Translations under genes and position numbers: made by a program
From: Magnolia sinica
Taxonomy: Eukaryota; Streptophyta; Magnoliopsida; Magnoliales; Magnoliaceae
Direction: 5' to 3'
Assembly: GCF_029962835.1 (NCBI RefSeq)
Contig: NC_080579.1
Span: 80,865,959 to 80,929,958 of the forward strand
DNA: 64,000 nt
Shown: piece after piece, positions 45,340 through 56,859 of the stretch
How positions within the stretch are numbered: the first letter of the stretch is position 1
How the letters are laid out: each line of letters starts with the position of its first letter
Notes under the pieces: model-generated
What the model was told of the DNA's origin: nothing
Seen by the model: the letters and a program-made list of their open reading frames with translations, nothing else
Database searches by the model: none

Positions 45340-45621
45340 TTTTAATCAAATATACTAGCATATACCCGCATTTCAGTAGACATTTACTAGCGCTTATCGG
45401 GGATTTCCCGGCGTTTTGAGAAAGCGCCCATAAAAGTATATAAACCGCGGGCAAATGTTACATTAGGTGGCGCCCAGCACAACTGCCAGTAAAAGTTTTA
45501 CTAGCTATTTTCTCAGTCTTTTACCGGCACTTTTCTGACTGTTGATAAAAGTTTCACCAACAGTTTTCTCGGTCTTTACCAGCGGCTTTAACCGCCAGCA
45601 AAAGACGGTTTTCTTATAGTG
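45340..45621 (-). mobile_element. CACTA (En/Spm) terminus fragment
   Basis: The reverse complement starts CACTATAAGAAAACCGTC at 45621, the conserved CACTA end. Inside, subterminal repeats of the type 'ccggtaaaag', 'gccagtaaaag' and 'cggtctttaccagcgg' recur every 30-40 bp, as in CACTA elements where transposase binds. The other terminus and any transposase gene were not found, so it is a fragment. Confidence 0.75.
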
Positions 45622-45756
45622 TGTACTGCTTGAGCTTGCAAAATTGGATTTCGATATGTTGCAATTGATGCACCAGAGTGCGTTAATGGATATTTCATGG
45701 TAAGATTTTCATAATCTTTTAGTAACGTAATTGGGAAGAAGTAGATCCCAGCTTGT

Positions 45757-46480
45757 TTGGACATAGAAAAGGTAAAAGAACAAAAATGGGTTCCTATCAT
45801 TGGCAAGAAAAAGAAAGGGCCTAATAGCCTCTTCATTGGAAATATTCCCTTCAATTTCTCACCAAATGGCTTGGAAGTCATGTTTGTGCATTCTGGCAAG
45901 ATTATCGAGATCTTCATCCCAAGGAACCTGTGCACTGGAAAGAGTCGAGGGTCTCAATTTGGCATTCATCTCCAAATTCTTTCCTCATACCATTTTAATT
46001 ACCACAAGTTAGAGAAGGTATCGTTTGCTAAGAACAGGGATCTTCACAATGCCACATTGTTGAGCAAGCTGAAAGTGTGGAATCCTTCAATGGTGGGCAC
46101 TATATGCAACCCTTGGATTAGGATCTTTGCCATTCCAGCCCATGTTTGATGTGAATCAGTGATTATTGATATCAGTTTGATGTTTGGTTTGGGGGTGGAT
46201 CTCAATATTGGCAAGCTTGATGGATCTTTCATGATGTATGCTCGAATGAGAGTTGAGGGACTTGCCTTCCCCATCTTTGCCCAACTAAAATGTTTTTCTT
46301 GTGTCAATCAAGAGAAGCCCACAACTCTTCCCCATCTTTGCCCAACTAAAATGTGTTTCTTGTGTCAATCAAGAGAAGCCCACAACTATAAATCCTGGCT
46401 CTACGGTCTTGGAGGTACAGAATTTATAGGTCATGGGGACCTAATCGTTTGGCCACATGTACAGGGTCCTTGCATGATTG
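45757..46480 (+). pseudogene. LINE ORF1 remnant (RRM plus DUF4283-like)
   Basis: The frame from 45757 includes an RNA-recognition-motif core NSLFIGNIPFNF and KIIEIFIPRNLCTGKSRG. After it come VGTICNPWIRIFAIPAH and DLNIGKLDGSFMMYARMRVE, resembling the 'W.RI.G+P.H' and 'ARI.V' blocks of the DUF4283 region in plant L1 ORF1 proteins. Some plant L1 lineages carry an RRM there. A stop at 46147 and a 61-bp tandem duplication at 46266-46387 disrupt it. No endonuclease or RT follows. Confidence 0.55.
46266..46387. repeat. 61-bp tandem duplication inside the LINE remnant
   Basis: Two copies beginning 'cttccccatctttgcccaac' at 46266 and 46327. They are nearly identical; the only difference noted is t versus g in the 'aaaatgt.tttctt' part. 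Confidence 0.9.
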
Positions 46481-46600
46481 ATAGGTTGTGCGTCCTGTAA
46501 TAATACTCAGATCAAAAGTTATGATCAATTTATAGTCCACATTCTTTTGGTCCAACCATGCTAGGAATGTGTCAGTGACACGTCCTACATCAAATCGTGG
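46475..46600. repeat. Dispersed repeat shared with 34990-35110
   Basis: See the partner copy: same order of 'cagatcaaaagtt', 'tcaattta' and 'catgctaggaat' blocks. The class is unknown. Confidence 0.6.
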
Positions 46601-47660
46601 ACTTCGATTGGAAAGGACTTGGAACCAATCCTACCTAAAGTTTATCTTCCCGAGTACGGGTACTCTAATCTCTTGTTAAATTTTAAATAATTTTTAAATA
46701 ATAAATATAGGATTTTGCTAACATCTTCACCTTCATGCGGATGTTAGCGACGCCCGAAAACTTTTGAATGACATGTGGGATATCTAATGGCTAATTTGAA
46801 CAGTCCATATTTGCATACCACAAGGGAGAAATCATGGTACAAAAATCATGCCAATTGGACAATCTTAAGAATCCGATCAATAGCATGGAAAGAGATAATC
46901 AAGATTAAGCACAAAAACAAATAGGTATGATCATCATCTTGAAATATCTATCCAATATATCCCACTTTGTATTGCTTATGATTTCAAGTAACACTTTGGT
47001 TTGATGATTCTAACCATGCATTCTATGGCTTGTAAAATACAAACAGTTCTAATAATTAGCCACATGTATAGGGCCAAGATGATATGATCATCGTAATTCT
47101 TCCACCATGGCTTTAAAGAAAAGTATTTTATACTATCTCCCCATGTGAGGAGGCAATAGAGCCCATATTTATGGTTTCAAAGCCAACGTACATGAAATCA
47201 TACTTGTATTCCAAATTATCATTGTTCTAGAGTATGCTTATACCAACACTATGTAGTAGTAGAAATTGCCGAACTACATAAATGTATTTGTATTGTGGAT
47301 TGTTACTTATCTCTCTCCTTTATTGATCTTGCAGCCAGAATCAGGCAAGTCATCTTCCCTATAACTCAAGGACTCGCCTAATACACTCTAATTCTCGCTT
47401 GTGCATTCAAACTATCTTAGCTTCTTATGATTGATAAGCTTATTTTAGCTATTTATTAATGTTAAGTGCCTTGCACTCGTTTATTCATACGAATCATGGC
47501 TTTATTTATGTCATAACTTAGGATTATTCCCTCTGGAATATAACTAAGAGCTTGTATTATATCACGGCCTAGAATGTAATATGAGATTGCTTGGAAGGTA
47601 ATTGTCCTAATGGACTGGAAAATAAATGTTAAGGTTGACTAAAAAGTAAATGTTTTGGCT
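46601..47660. other. No gene recognised
   Basis: AT-rich, no domain or clear repeat structure seen. Confidence 0.4.
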
Positions 47661-48158
47661 AGAATTAAAAAGCGCTCCCGTTAGGGGGATGTTACTTTAA
47701 TTGACTGGAATGGGCTTACTATGGCAATGGTTGACTCCTGTTAGGGGGAGGAAATTGGACAGGGATTTAGCTCTCCCTAAGGGCATTTGCCAGAGCCGGT
47801 CGATGGCTCCCATTAGTGGAAGAAAATTGAACTGAATTATAGGCTTCTGTGGAAGGAGGATATTGGAAATGTATTTGGCTCCCGTTAAGGGGAGTTGGGT
47901 GAAATTGGTTAACTGTGTGCATGGTGGGGTTCGGAGGGTTGATGCATAGGTTGAGTGATTCCATTGGCATGCTAGGAGCTGTGGATGTGGCTTCAGCTTG
48001 AAGAAAGCAAGCCATGAGATTTTCAAGCCTTTGTAGGCTGACGGCCATGTCGACCAAAGAGGGGATAGTGGTAAGTTGAGTGGTTGGAAACCTGGGTCAG
48101 TCAGGAGGAGGTGAAGGGCTTGGAAAGTCTTCCTAGACAAACATGGCAGCTTGTGCAT
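47661..48158 (-). other. Unrecognised region with dispersed GGCTCCCGTTAGGGGGAG motifs
   Basis: Four variants of gctcccgttagggggag occur at about 47666, 47726, 47799 and 47877. Minus-strand frames (47767-48057 and 47697-48158) are proline- and asparagine-rich, with a helix-like VSLQRLENLMACFLQAEA. That could be the N-terminal part of a retrotransposon gag, but no decisive motif is present. Confidence 0.25.
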
Positions 48159-48884
48159 GAGTGCGCATGATACTTTGAAAGTTCGACACAGATTTTGAGG
48201 GATGTCAGACCCTTCAGACAGTTTTTAGGCTCAATTGTGAAGGAATGGCTTTTCACTTTTAGTTCTTCTCACCTTGCTTTCTTCCCCATTGTTTTTCTTT
48301 TCTTCTTCTTCTTGTTCTTCTTTTTTCTATTTTTTTTTTTAAATACTTTTCAATATAATAAATAAATACAAATGGAAATTACAAACAAGAACATAAATGG
48401 AGGATCAATATACATTAGAATAATGAAAAGTAAAGGAAAGAAAGCAAATGAGAACAATATTCACCAGTGTATAAAGGAAATGCATGAAAGTAACTAGGAT
48501 CAGTATTCACTGCAGTGTCAACGGATTAGTTAGTAAAGAGCCAGTATTCATGGGAATGTTAGTTAATAACATATGAAAGTAAAACAAGACCGATATTAAC
48601 TAGAAGGGCAACATGCTAAAATTATATATTCCCCGAAAATGTCATAAAATTTTGTATTTCAAGTTGGACCTTGGCCAATGGCTAAGATATCTCTAGTGGA
48701 ATCAATATTTTGTGAATGCCACTTGTGTAACCACAGTCGTTTTCACTTATACTTACAAATTTAACAAATCGGGTATGAATTGATGTATAGATGTGTTTGA
48801 TTATTGGAGTCTCCATCAACTAAATGAAGATTAGAATTGAGTTTGAACCAATGGATGGTCATCGAAAAACCCAGTCCTAAACCC
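48159..48884. other. No gene recognised
   Basis: A pyrimidine-rich stretch at about 48265-48345 is followed by AT-rich sequence. The short phrases 'aaagtaa.' and 'gatcagtattcac' recur two or three times between 48420 and 48600. Confidence 0.4.
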
Positions 48885-48887
48885 TAA

Positions 48888-49488
48888 GGGGGTGTATGGC
48901 GCATGGCATTGGGAAGGATTGGGTGGGATGGGATTCAAAAAACATAATTATTACACATGGTAGGGATTGTCCCCTGATACCATGGGATAAGCTTAATTCC
49001 ATGTTATGTTTGTAATACAGTGGTACATTGAATGGATATACCCACCATCATTTGAAACTATTGAGAATAACACATATGTGTTATATCCAAACCGTTCATT
49101 TGTTTTGTAACATCATTTTATGGCATGGGCCTAAAAATGTGGCAGATCCAAAACTTATGTGGCCCCAAAGAAGTTTTCAACGGTAGGTATTCAATCCCCG
49201 CTGCTTTCTATGGTGGGGTCCCTTGAGCTTTAGATCTACCTGATTTTTTGGCCCATGATCTAAAATGATCTCGAAAAATGGGTGGACGGTGTGGATATAG
49301 CCCACACATCATGGTGGGACCTACACAACTTGCTAACATTGAGTGGAATTGGCACGGTACCCAATGCAATTGCATCTGATCTAATTCTATTCTTTTCCAT
49401 TCTTCCCAAGCATTGAGTGGAATTGGCACAGGACAAATGTAATTCCATCCCACTTAATCCCATCTAATACCATGTGTCAAACGCCCCC
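48888..49488. mobile_element. PIF/Harbinger (Tourist-like) MITE
   Basis: TAA duplications at 48885-48887 and 49489-49491. Ends GGGGGTGTATGGCGCATGG and, reverse-complemented, GGGGGCGTTTGACACATGG. About 600 bp, no transposase. Near the right end 'cattgagtggaattggcac' occurs twice (about 49339 and 49412). The TAA TSD and G-rich GTTTG ends fit Harbinger. Confidence 0.8.
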
Positions 49489-49511
49489 TAAGTGAAATGA
49501 AGAGCTAGCGA

Positions 49512-51319
49512 TGTCCTAGAGGGGGGTGAATAGGACAATGCCAAATGATTGAAATAAATGTAGAATATATAAATATTACAAAAAAAATCTCAATCGCCCG
49601 AGTATTGAAACCTTGATTCCAAATAATTCGTAGAACAACTTTTACTTAAAATATTAGGCAAGACAACCTTATTTCGCGAATGTCTTTAAAATCAATCTTT
49701 CAAACTAGCAAGAGAATATATAAAAAGATTACAATATTCACCACAAGAATGAAATAATAAATAACATCCAATTACCCAAAAAATAAAGCATTCACCACAC
49801 GGCATAAGGGGTTATAGTGGTTTGGTGCTTAAAACAGCCACACCTACTCCACTCTCAAAATTATTACCCTCGTAATTTTGGCTTTCACTATTAAAAGTTT
49901 TCACATGGACACCTTAACAACCTAATACAATTCCTCGTGATTTTCATAGGCTATCTTAGACAAAACCTCACTGATATTTTCACAGGCTATCTTAGACATA
50001 ACCTCAAAAGAAAACAGTAAATGTACTTATCTTCAAATGTAGAAGACGTGGCAGAAGCTTGTGGCAGAAGGACTTCTTTCTTGAACGTATATGCTGCAGT
50101 GTTCAATCAAACAGAAGAATCTGGGGTTCTATTGATTTTAAAAATGAAAAATCCAAATGCTACTTGATTCAATTCTCTTAGATCTTAAAGAAGAGTATAG
50201 TTTACCTTCTTAGAATAAGATTAAAACGATCTAGAGATAAGGGAATTGGATAAGCTATAAAATAAATTTTATAAATACCACACTGATAGCTTTGCCGAAG
50301 ACTTAAACTTCTCTCTCTTGCAGAAGAATTATATTAAATTTCGTTATTAATTAGAATGAGAGAAAGCCTCAATTTATAAGCAAAGATGTTACAACTTCAG
50401 CTAGCCTAAGATTAGCTTCAGCTGGCCGAAGTTTAGATTCGTTCCAACAACACTCAAATTCTGTTGTATAAGATTTATCTAAAATTCGGTTGGCGCAAGG
50501 ATAAATTCGGCCGGCCGAATTTGCCACTCGGCTAGCCAAATTCCTGCAAAATCCAATTATTTGTGTTGCTGGAATTTCACTCGAACTTTCTCAGGCTAGC
50601 CAAATTTCAAGCTTAGGCTAGCAGAATTTTCAACAGAAGTAGCTATTTTACTCAGGCTTGAAGTTGGGTTGGCCAAGGAAGTTAGGCTGGCCGAACCAGA
50701 AGTTAGGCTGGCCAAATTCTATACAAAAAATGTTAATAAAAATCCATGATAGAGAATTTTTAAAAGCATATATTCTTAAGGTCTTTCTAGGGTTATATCA
50801 CCTGTATTTTAACAAATATCTAAATCACCTTGTCTTGAACTTTGACTCTACGTTGTCTTGAATACGGACGACGATTTCTTTTGAGAAGATGTACCGATCT
50901 TGATATGATCATAAGCCGATCTTGAGCTGATCTTCAGGTATGTAGAGTAGTTGTGATTTCATACTTGTGTTTCTACCTTGAAGCGCTTTTACCTTACGAA
51001 ATTTGACAATCTATGTGTGCTTAACATAATAGCACTTACAATCTTTCTCTTTGTCAATTTCATGACAAAACACACAACATTACACAATAATACATCCATT
51101 AACAAGATCAACTATGCATGCACAACCTTTAATAATCTTGAAGCTTCCATGTGTGAGTATCCTTATAATATTTGTAGCCATCTGTGATGCTCAAGTGATA
51201 CCCCCCCTACGAAATACAACATATAGTATGCAAACAAAAATTGTATACATTCCATTCATTCATTCCATATGCATTCCATTCATTCCATATGCCGCCATTT
51301 ACTCACACACCAAACACCA
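49512..51319 (-). repeat. 3' LTR of a SIRE/Maximus-like copia element
   Basis: In element sense it starts TGGTGTTTGGTGTGTGAG after a polypurine tract and ends ATTCACCCCCCTCTAGGACA, an end typical of SIRE-group LTRs. 1808 bp. The middle (50395-50720) is dense in 'ggctggccgaa' and 'cggctagccaaa' motifs. Left flank is agcga; the partner LTR is missing, so no TSD can be checked. Confidence 0.75.
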
Positions 51320-51340
51320 ATTTCTCCCCCATTTTGTCAC
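51320..51340 (-). other. Polypurine tract of the SIRE-like element
   Basis: In element sense 'acaaaatgggggagaaat' lies directly before the LTR start. A G-rich tract after 'gacaaaa' is standard for SIRE-group elements. Confidence 0.7.
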
Positions 51341-51639
51341 AAGTCGACAAAGGAAGAATCGGATGACATGAGAGATAAATATCAAGGCAAAGTAGATAAG
51401 ATAAATGTTAGTAAGCAAGAATATCAGTAAGAAGGAATATCAATAAGCAAGAATAACAAGGAGAATAATACTGTTTAAGATAGTGTATGAAGTATCAAGC
51501 AAATCAACTCATACAACTATAATATAAGGAAATCATCCAAAATATCACAAATATCCAAAATATTTAGAATATCCAACCAAACAAAATATCCAAAGTAAAC
51601 TAACCATCATAAGTAAAGAAGATAAACTAATCAAGCTCA

Positions 51640-52860
51640 ATCCGACCCAGAAGAAGATAGTGCAGGCATCGAAGGATCATTAAGCCTCAAACTCCGATTG
51701 ATGCGATAGAAGTACTTTTTCTTGTACTTCATTGTAGACTGTTGGGTTTGGACCAATGAAGCCTATGATACATGTAGAGCCTCAACCTTCTCCTCTAATG
51801 CAGATTACCTCTCATCAAATTAAGAGGGATGATAGTCAGAATTAGCTTGATCATCAGAATCTTCTAAGTCATTGAATATGTCATCCATGGTTGTGTCTCC
51901 TGCCGCCGGTGGTTCTTCTTCTCCTTTTCTTTGCTCAGGAAGGGGAGTGAAGTTCATCATATTCAAATTTGAGTTGTTGAAAGGGAGTTCGGATTCTAGT
52001 GCTTCAAACGTAGGGACTTGGACATTGTAATGAAAAGTAACACTCAACATAAGATGTCCAAAAGGAATCGACCCATGCTTGGGATGTAAGTGAAATTGAA
52101 TAATGATGTAGCAAATCAAGGAGGTAGACAAATACCAATACCCGAAATAACAACATGGATGACTCTAAGCATAAAGGGAGTGAGATCAGTCTTATTCCCC
52201 GCTCTGCAATACACATTGGATGTGAAGATGCAATGTAAGACGTGGTATTTAGGAAATAGTTTGTTTGAGAGTAAGGCATTACCAGATCGCCATTCAGTAT
52301 TGAAACCACACAATGTTCTTGTAATAGTTTTCTTTTTCAGAGTTAGACATTTTCTCTGAAAGTGCGATGATTGGAATTCCATCATCTGCAATGTCTATGT
52401 CCATTAAAGCAGATATGATAGAAGGCGTAATTGTGAGTGTTTCTTCTACAAATTGAATAAAGAAGGAAAAATTCTTAAGAGAAACATCACAAATAGAGGC
52501 ATACATGCCTTGCACTACGGACCGGTAAGTCGTTCCACCCCAATTCAAAATACATTCCCATCCAACCTAAAAAAGAATTGGAACTAGACCAAAAAGAGCA
52601 ATATGGTCTAGATTTACTATTTTTTCAATGATAATGTCCCTTATGCGAAAATCTCGGACAATTTTCGGATCATCATCCGGTGAACGTATGGTCCGAAAAC
52701 CAAGAGGATAGGATCTAGAAGATGAACCAGCTCTTGATTTACGTACTGATTTTTTAGCTCGACATTCCATTATAAATGCATAAGAGAAATTATAAGAAAA
52801 ATGCAAGGAAGAAAGTATATCAACTTTTGATGAAAAATCCGACAAGAAAAGGGTTCAAAT
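51640..52860 (-). pseudogene. Post-pol (envelope-like position) ORF region of the SIRE-like element
   Basis: Fragments read on the minus strand between pol and the 3' LTR: SVRKSRAGSSSRSYPLGF, then SSKVDILSSLH-type sequence, VLKGMY-like, IPFGHLMLSVTFHYNV and an acidic tail GEEEPPAAGDTTMDDIFN. SIRE/Maximus elements characteristically carry an extra ORF here; its function is not established. Several frames are involved, so it is broken. The match is by position and texture rather than by a firm motif. Confidence 0.45.
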
Positions 52861-53214
52861 TGATGAAGAACTACTTAAACTAGCAAATCTAGTGAAGGAC
52901 AACCAAAATCTATGAGGAAATTGAAATAAAATTACTTACAAGAGATTTTGGTTGATGAGTTGGTCGAATGGGGCACCGACTAGTCGAGGAAGAAGATGTG
53001 GAGTGAAAATAAATTGAGAGTTTTTTCCCTTTTGAGCAAACCCGTGCGAAGCATGTGCTCAGCTGGCCGAAAAATCTCAAAATTTTTAATTTTTTAATTT
53101 TTATTAATATTTTATTTTCCATTTTACTTTTCATGCATTTCATAATTACAAATAAGCATAAAATTTAATGCAAAGAAAAGAATAATTAATTAACAATATA
53201 CAATCTAATATTAT

Positions 53215-53863
53215 GCTTCAGATTTGAAAAGTTAACATTGCCAAGCAGCTTATCTGCAAGTTGCTTCTCAGCTTGAATGTATTCCTGCATGATAGTTTAT
53301 CTTCAACTAATTCTCGAATATAATGGTATCGTATGTCAATATGTTTTGTACAAGAATGTTGAATTAGATTTTTAGAGATATTTATTGCACTAGAATTATC
53401 TCAATATATTGTCATCGTATCTTGTGTAATTCCATAGTCAACTAGCATTCTTTTCATCTATATTAGCTGAGTGCAAGTATTTCCTATAGTAATATATTCA
53501 GTCTTTGTAGTAGATAGAGATTTAGAATTTTGTTTCTTACTGAGCCATGATTCTAAGTAGTTTTCAACATAGAAACAACCACCGCTAGTAGATTTTCTAT
53601 CATCGACCTACCCAGTCTGCATCTGTCTAACCTGCGATTTGAATAGACGTATCATGTAGATACCATAAGCCTAAGTTTGTAGTACTTGCGACATATCTGA
53701 TTATCTGTCTGACTGCAGATAAGTGAGATTCTTTCGAATCAAATTGATATGTAGCACATATTCTAACACTAAATGCAATATTAAGTCTACTAACAGTTAA
53801 ATACAGAAGACTACCGATCATACTACGATATAGTTGAGAGTCTACACTTTTACTTTGATTCAT
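53215..53863 (-). pseudogene. SIRE-like RNase H
   Basis: SVDSQLYRSMIGSLLYLTVS, ATYQFDSKESHLSAVRQIIR, then in another frame the 'STSGGCF.VENYLESW' and 'QHSCTKHIDIRYHYIRE' blocks. The order matches SIRE-group copia RNase H. Stops break it. Confidence 0.8.
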
Positions 53864-54851
53864 CTTTTGAGAGTTTAAGAATTGTACTCATTAGAGTGTT
53901 GAAATTCTTACCATTCTTAAAGCCAAACCTTTTTACAAAGTTCAATGCATATTTGGTTTGTAAGATGAACATATCATCTTCAAGTTGTTTGACTTGTAAT
54001 CCAAGGAAATATTTTAGTTCGCCGACCATACTCATTTCAAACTTGGATTTCATTAGATCTGCAAAATCAGTAGATAACTTAGCACATGTAGATCCATAAA
54101 TAATATCATCAACATAAATTTGAACAATCAGGATATTATCATTATACTTCTTGACAAATAAGGTTTTGTCAACACTACCCACAACAAAATTATGACTGAG
54201 TAAAAATTTAGTCAACTTTTCATATCATGCTCTGGGAACTTGTTTTAAACGATGAAAAGTATTTTTAAGACGGTGAACATGATTGGGAAGTTTGGTATAT
54301 TCAAAACCCTTTAATTGTTCAATATAGACTTCCTCATTTAGATCACGGTTTAGAAAAACATTTTTTACATCCATTTGATAAAATTTGAATTTTTATGGCA
54401 TGTAATGGAAATAAATAATCTAATTGGTTCAAGGCATGCAACTAGTGCAAAAGTTTCATCGTAATCAATACCTTCTATCTGAGTATAACTTTGTACAACC
54501 ATTCGTGCCTTATTTCTGATAATGTTTCCCATTTCATCAATTTTATTTTTAAAAATCCACTTGGTTCCAATCACATGTTTGTCAGTAAGTCTGAAAACCT
54601 ACATCATTTCTAATAAATTGATCTAATTCATCTTGCATGGCATTTATCCAACTTTCATCAGCGAGCGCTTCATTTACATTACTTGGTTCAATTTGGGAAG
54701 TAAAGCAGACATTATTACATATATTTTCTAGTTGTCTTCTTGTCTGAGTGCCAGTGTGAGGGTTACCAAGTATTTGATTAGTCGGATGGTCTTTGACTAA
54801 CCTTAACTCAGTATTGTCTGATTTAGAAGAAGAGTTAGGTACATTAATCAA
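53850..54851 (-). pseudogene. SIRE-like reverse transcriptase
   Basis: NVNEALADESWINAMQDELD, TKWIFKNKIDEMGNIIRNKA, EGIDYDETFALVACLEPIRL, then IYVDDIIYGSTCAKLS and FEMSMVGELKYFLGLQVKQL. The YVDD box is intact (about 54105-54116). Frameshifts near 54580 and 54360-54220 prevent a continuous product. The last block is characteristic of the SIRE/Maximus group. Confidence 0.85.
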
Positions 54852-55470
54852 ATTGACATCATCATCATCTTGATCAAGACTGGGTGTGATCTATCGATCA
54901 TCTATCACAACATTTATAGATTCTTGTATAACCCCAGTTCTTTTGTTAAGAACACGGTATGCCCGACTATTTAGGGCATAACATAGAAATATTCTCTCAT
55001 CGCTTTTGGCTTCAAATTTTCTCAAGTTTTCACGATCACGTAAAATAAAGCATTTGCTTCCGAAAGTTTGAAAATATTTAACAGTGGGCTTTTTGTTAAA
55101 TCATAGTTCATAAGCTGTTTTGTTTTTAGCTTTTCTAATATAAACACGATTAATTATATAGCATGCAGTACTAATAGCTTCAACCCATAAAGTTTTAGGT
55201 AGGTTCATGCTATTTAGCATTGCATTAGCCATTTCTTATAGAATTCTATTTTTTCTTTCAGCAACCCCATTTTGCTGAGGTGTTTTTGGAGCAAAAAATT
55301 CATACAATATACCATGATCATTGCAGTATTTTTCAAAATTGTTATTTTCAAATTCAATACCATGATCACTTCTAATTATGATTACAGATAACTCTTTTTT
55401 TAGTCTGAATGCATTTTATAAGCTTTCTGACTTCATCAAGAATATCTGATTTTTCTCTTAGAAAGGCTAC
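54852..55470 (-). pseudogene. SIRE-like integrase core, decayed
   Basis: No long frame remains. Minus-strand translation in pieces still follows the copia integrase core and C-terminal part, including sequence antisense to 'ccattttgctgaggtgtttttgg' (the PQQNGV-type block) near 55270. Confidence 0.6.
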
Positions 55471-56331
55471 CTAAGAATATCTAGTGTAGTCATTAACTAT
55501 AACTAGAAAATATTTCCTTCCACATCTACTCTCCATTCTACCTAGTCCGACTAAATCCATATTGAGAAGTTCAAGAGATCTAGTCGTGGCTAAAGAGTTC
55601 ACTTTCTTGTAACTTCTCCTAACTTGTTTGCCTATTTGACATACGCCACAAATTTTTTCTATCTTTTTCAGTTTGGGTAAGCCACGTAAGTGATCTCTTT
55701 TGCTCAATTTATATAAATCTCTATAATTTACATATCCAAGATGTTGATGCCATAGTTCAGTCTCGTATGTTTGGACCATGTAACACGAATGATTTGTTAA
55801 GCAAGAGTTATCAATTATATAATAATTTTTAGAAGTTTTGTGACCATTTAATATTACATTTCCTTTCTCATTTATTATCTCACATCCATGATTTGAAAAT
55901 TTTACGCTATGTTTATTATCACAGATTTGAGATATGCTTAGAAGATTATGTTTTAATCCTTCAACATATAGAACATTTTCAAAGAGAGGTAAGTTAGGAA
56001 GTTGAACATTACCTTGGTCAATAATCTTGCAGTTGCTTCCATCTCCGAATGTAACTGAGCCGCCATTTATTTGGTTGATGTTTAAGAGAATAGCGTTATC
56101 ACCTGTCATGTGTCTCGAACATCTACTATCTAGGTACCATCTTGAATGGTTACTTGCTTTAAAAGCTATGTGGATTACAAGACACTTAACCTTTAGAACC
56201 CATTTCATTATGGTTATATGTTTAGGAGGATCTCTTAATTCTTGCTGAGTTTGGGAGTTGGGATTTCTCTTGTTTCTATATACTCCAGTTTTACCAGAGT
56301 TGCATTTCAATAGCTCTTTAAGCAAGTCCAC
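55471..56331 (-). pseudogene. SIRE-like protease, pre-integrase and integrase start
   Basis: 286-residue open frame: protease active site WYLDSRCSRHMTGD (Asp kept, the following Gly changed to Arg), then LWHQHLGYVNYRDLYKLSKR, ICGVCQIGKQVRRSYKK and LLNMDLVGLGRM. The zinc-binding H-H-C-C is visible, and the first integrase Asp is in NMDL. The frame starts after gag; no gag or zinc knuckle was seen upstream. Confidence 0.85.
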
Positions 56332-56389
56332 TATTTTCTCAACTAAAGAAGGATTTTTGTTATCATTCCTTTAATGTTTATAGTATTTG

Positions 56390-56859
56390 GCAGCTCGATC
56401 CCATCAAAATTTCAAGGAAAATCAAGTTTGGTTGCTGGAAAATTGGGTGTAATTCTTAATCCCATCGAAGCTCAGTTCGATGCCATTGAAGCCAATTCGA
56501 CGACATCAAAATTATCAACAATTTTATGATAAACTCACTGGACTGTTCTGGATGATTCTCAATTCCATTGAACACATGTTTGATGACATCGAAGCTAGTT
56601 CAATGTCATCGAAGGACTAGCAATCTCATTGAAGACTTACACGGTGCGCGATGGGACACTTTCCAAATTCAAATCCAACTCGCCGACTAGACTTCGATGG
56701 CATCGAAGTCCCATCAAAGGTGCCATCAAAGCGGTCTAAAGCTGTATAAACTAGAGTCGATTTTCGCAAGGCCTATATAATGGAGTTCTTTGAGGCATTC
56801 TAAGCACGAATTAGAGTTAGAGGAGTAGAGTAAAGGGTGTAACAACTTCCAAGGAGTTC
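56390..56859 (+). repeat. LTR-like fragment, cut by the Athila element
   Basis: Rich in palindromic 'cttcgatggcatcgaag'-type motifs (about 56460-56720). It is followed by a TATA-like 'gcctatataatggagttc' near 56780, as in a copia U3-R region on the plus strand. The right side is cut at 56860 by the next LTR; the left side abuts the SIRE-like element. The assignment is inference. Confidence 0.4.

Noticed and set aside
56332-56389. Search for SIRE-like gag, PBS and 5' LTR to the right of the protease
   Set aside because: No zinc knuckle or tggtatcagagc-type PBS was found before the next LTR-like fragment, so the 5' part is treated as missing.
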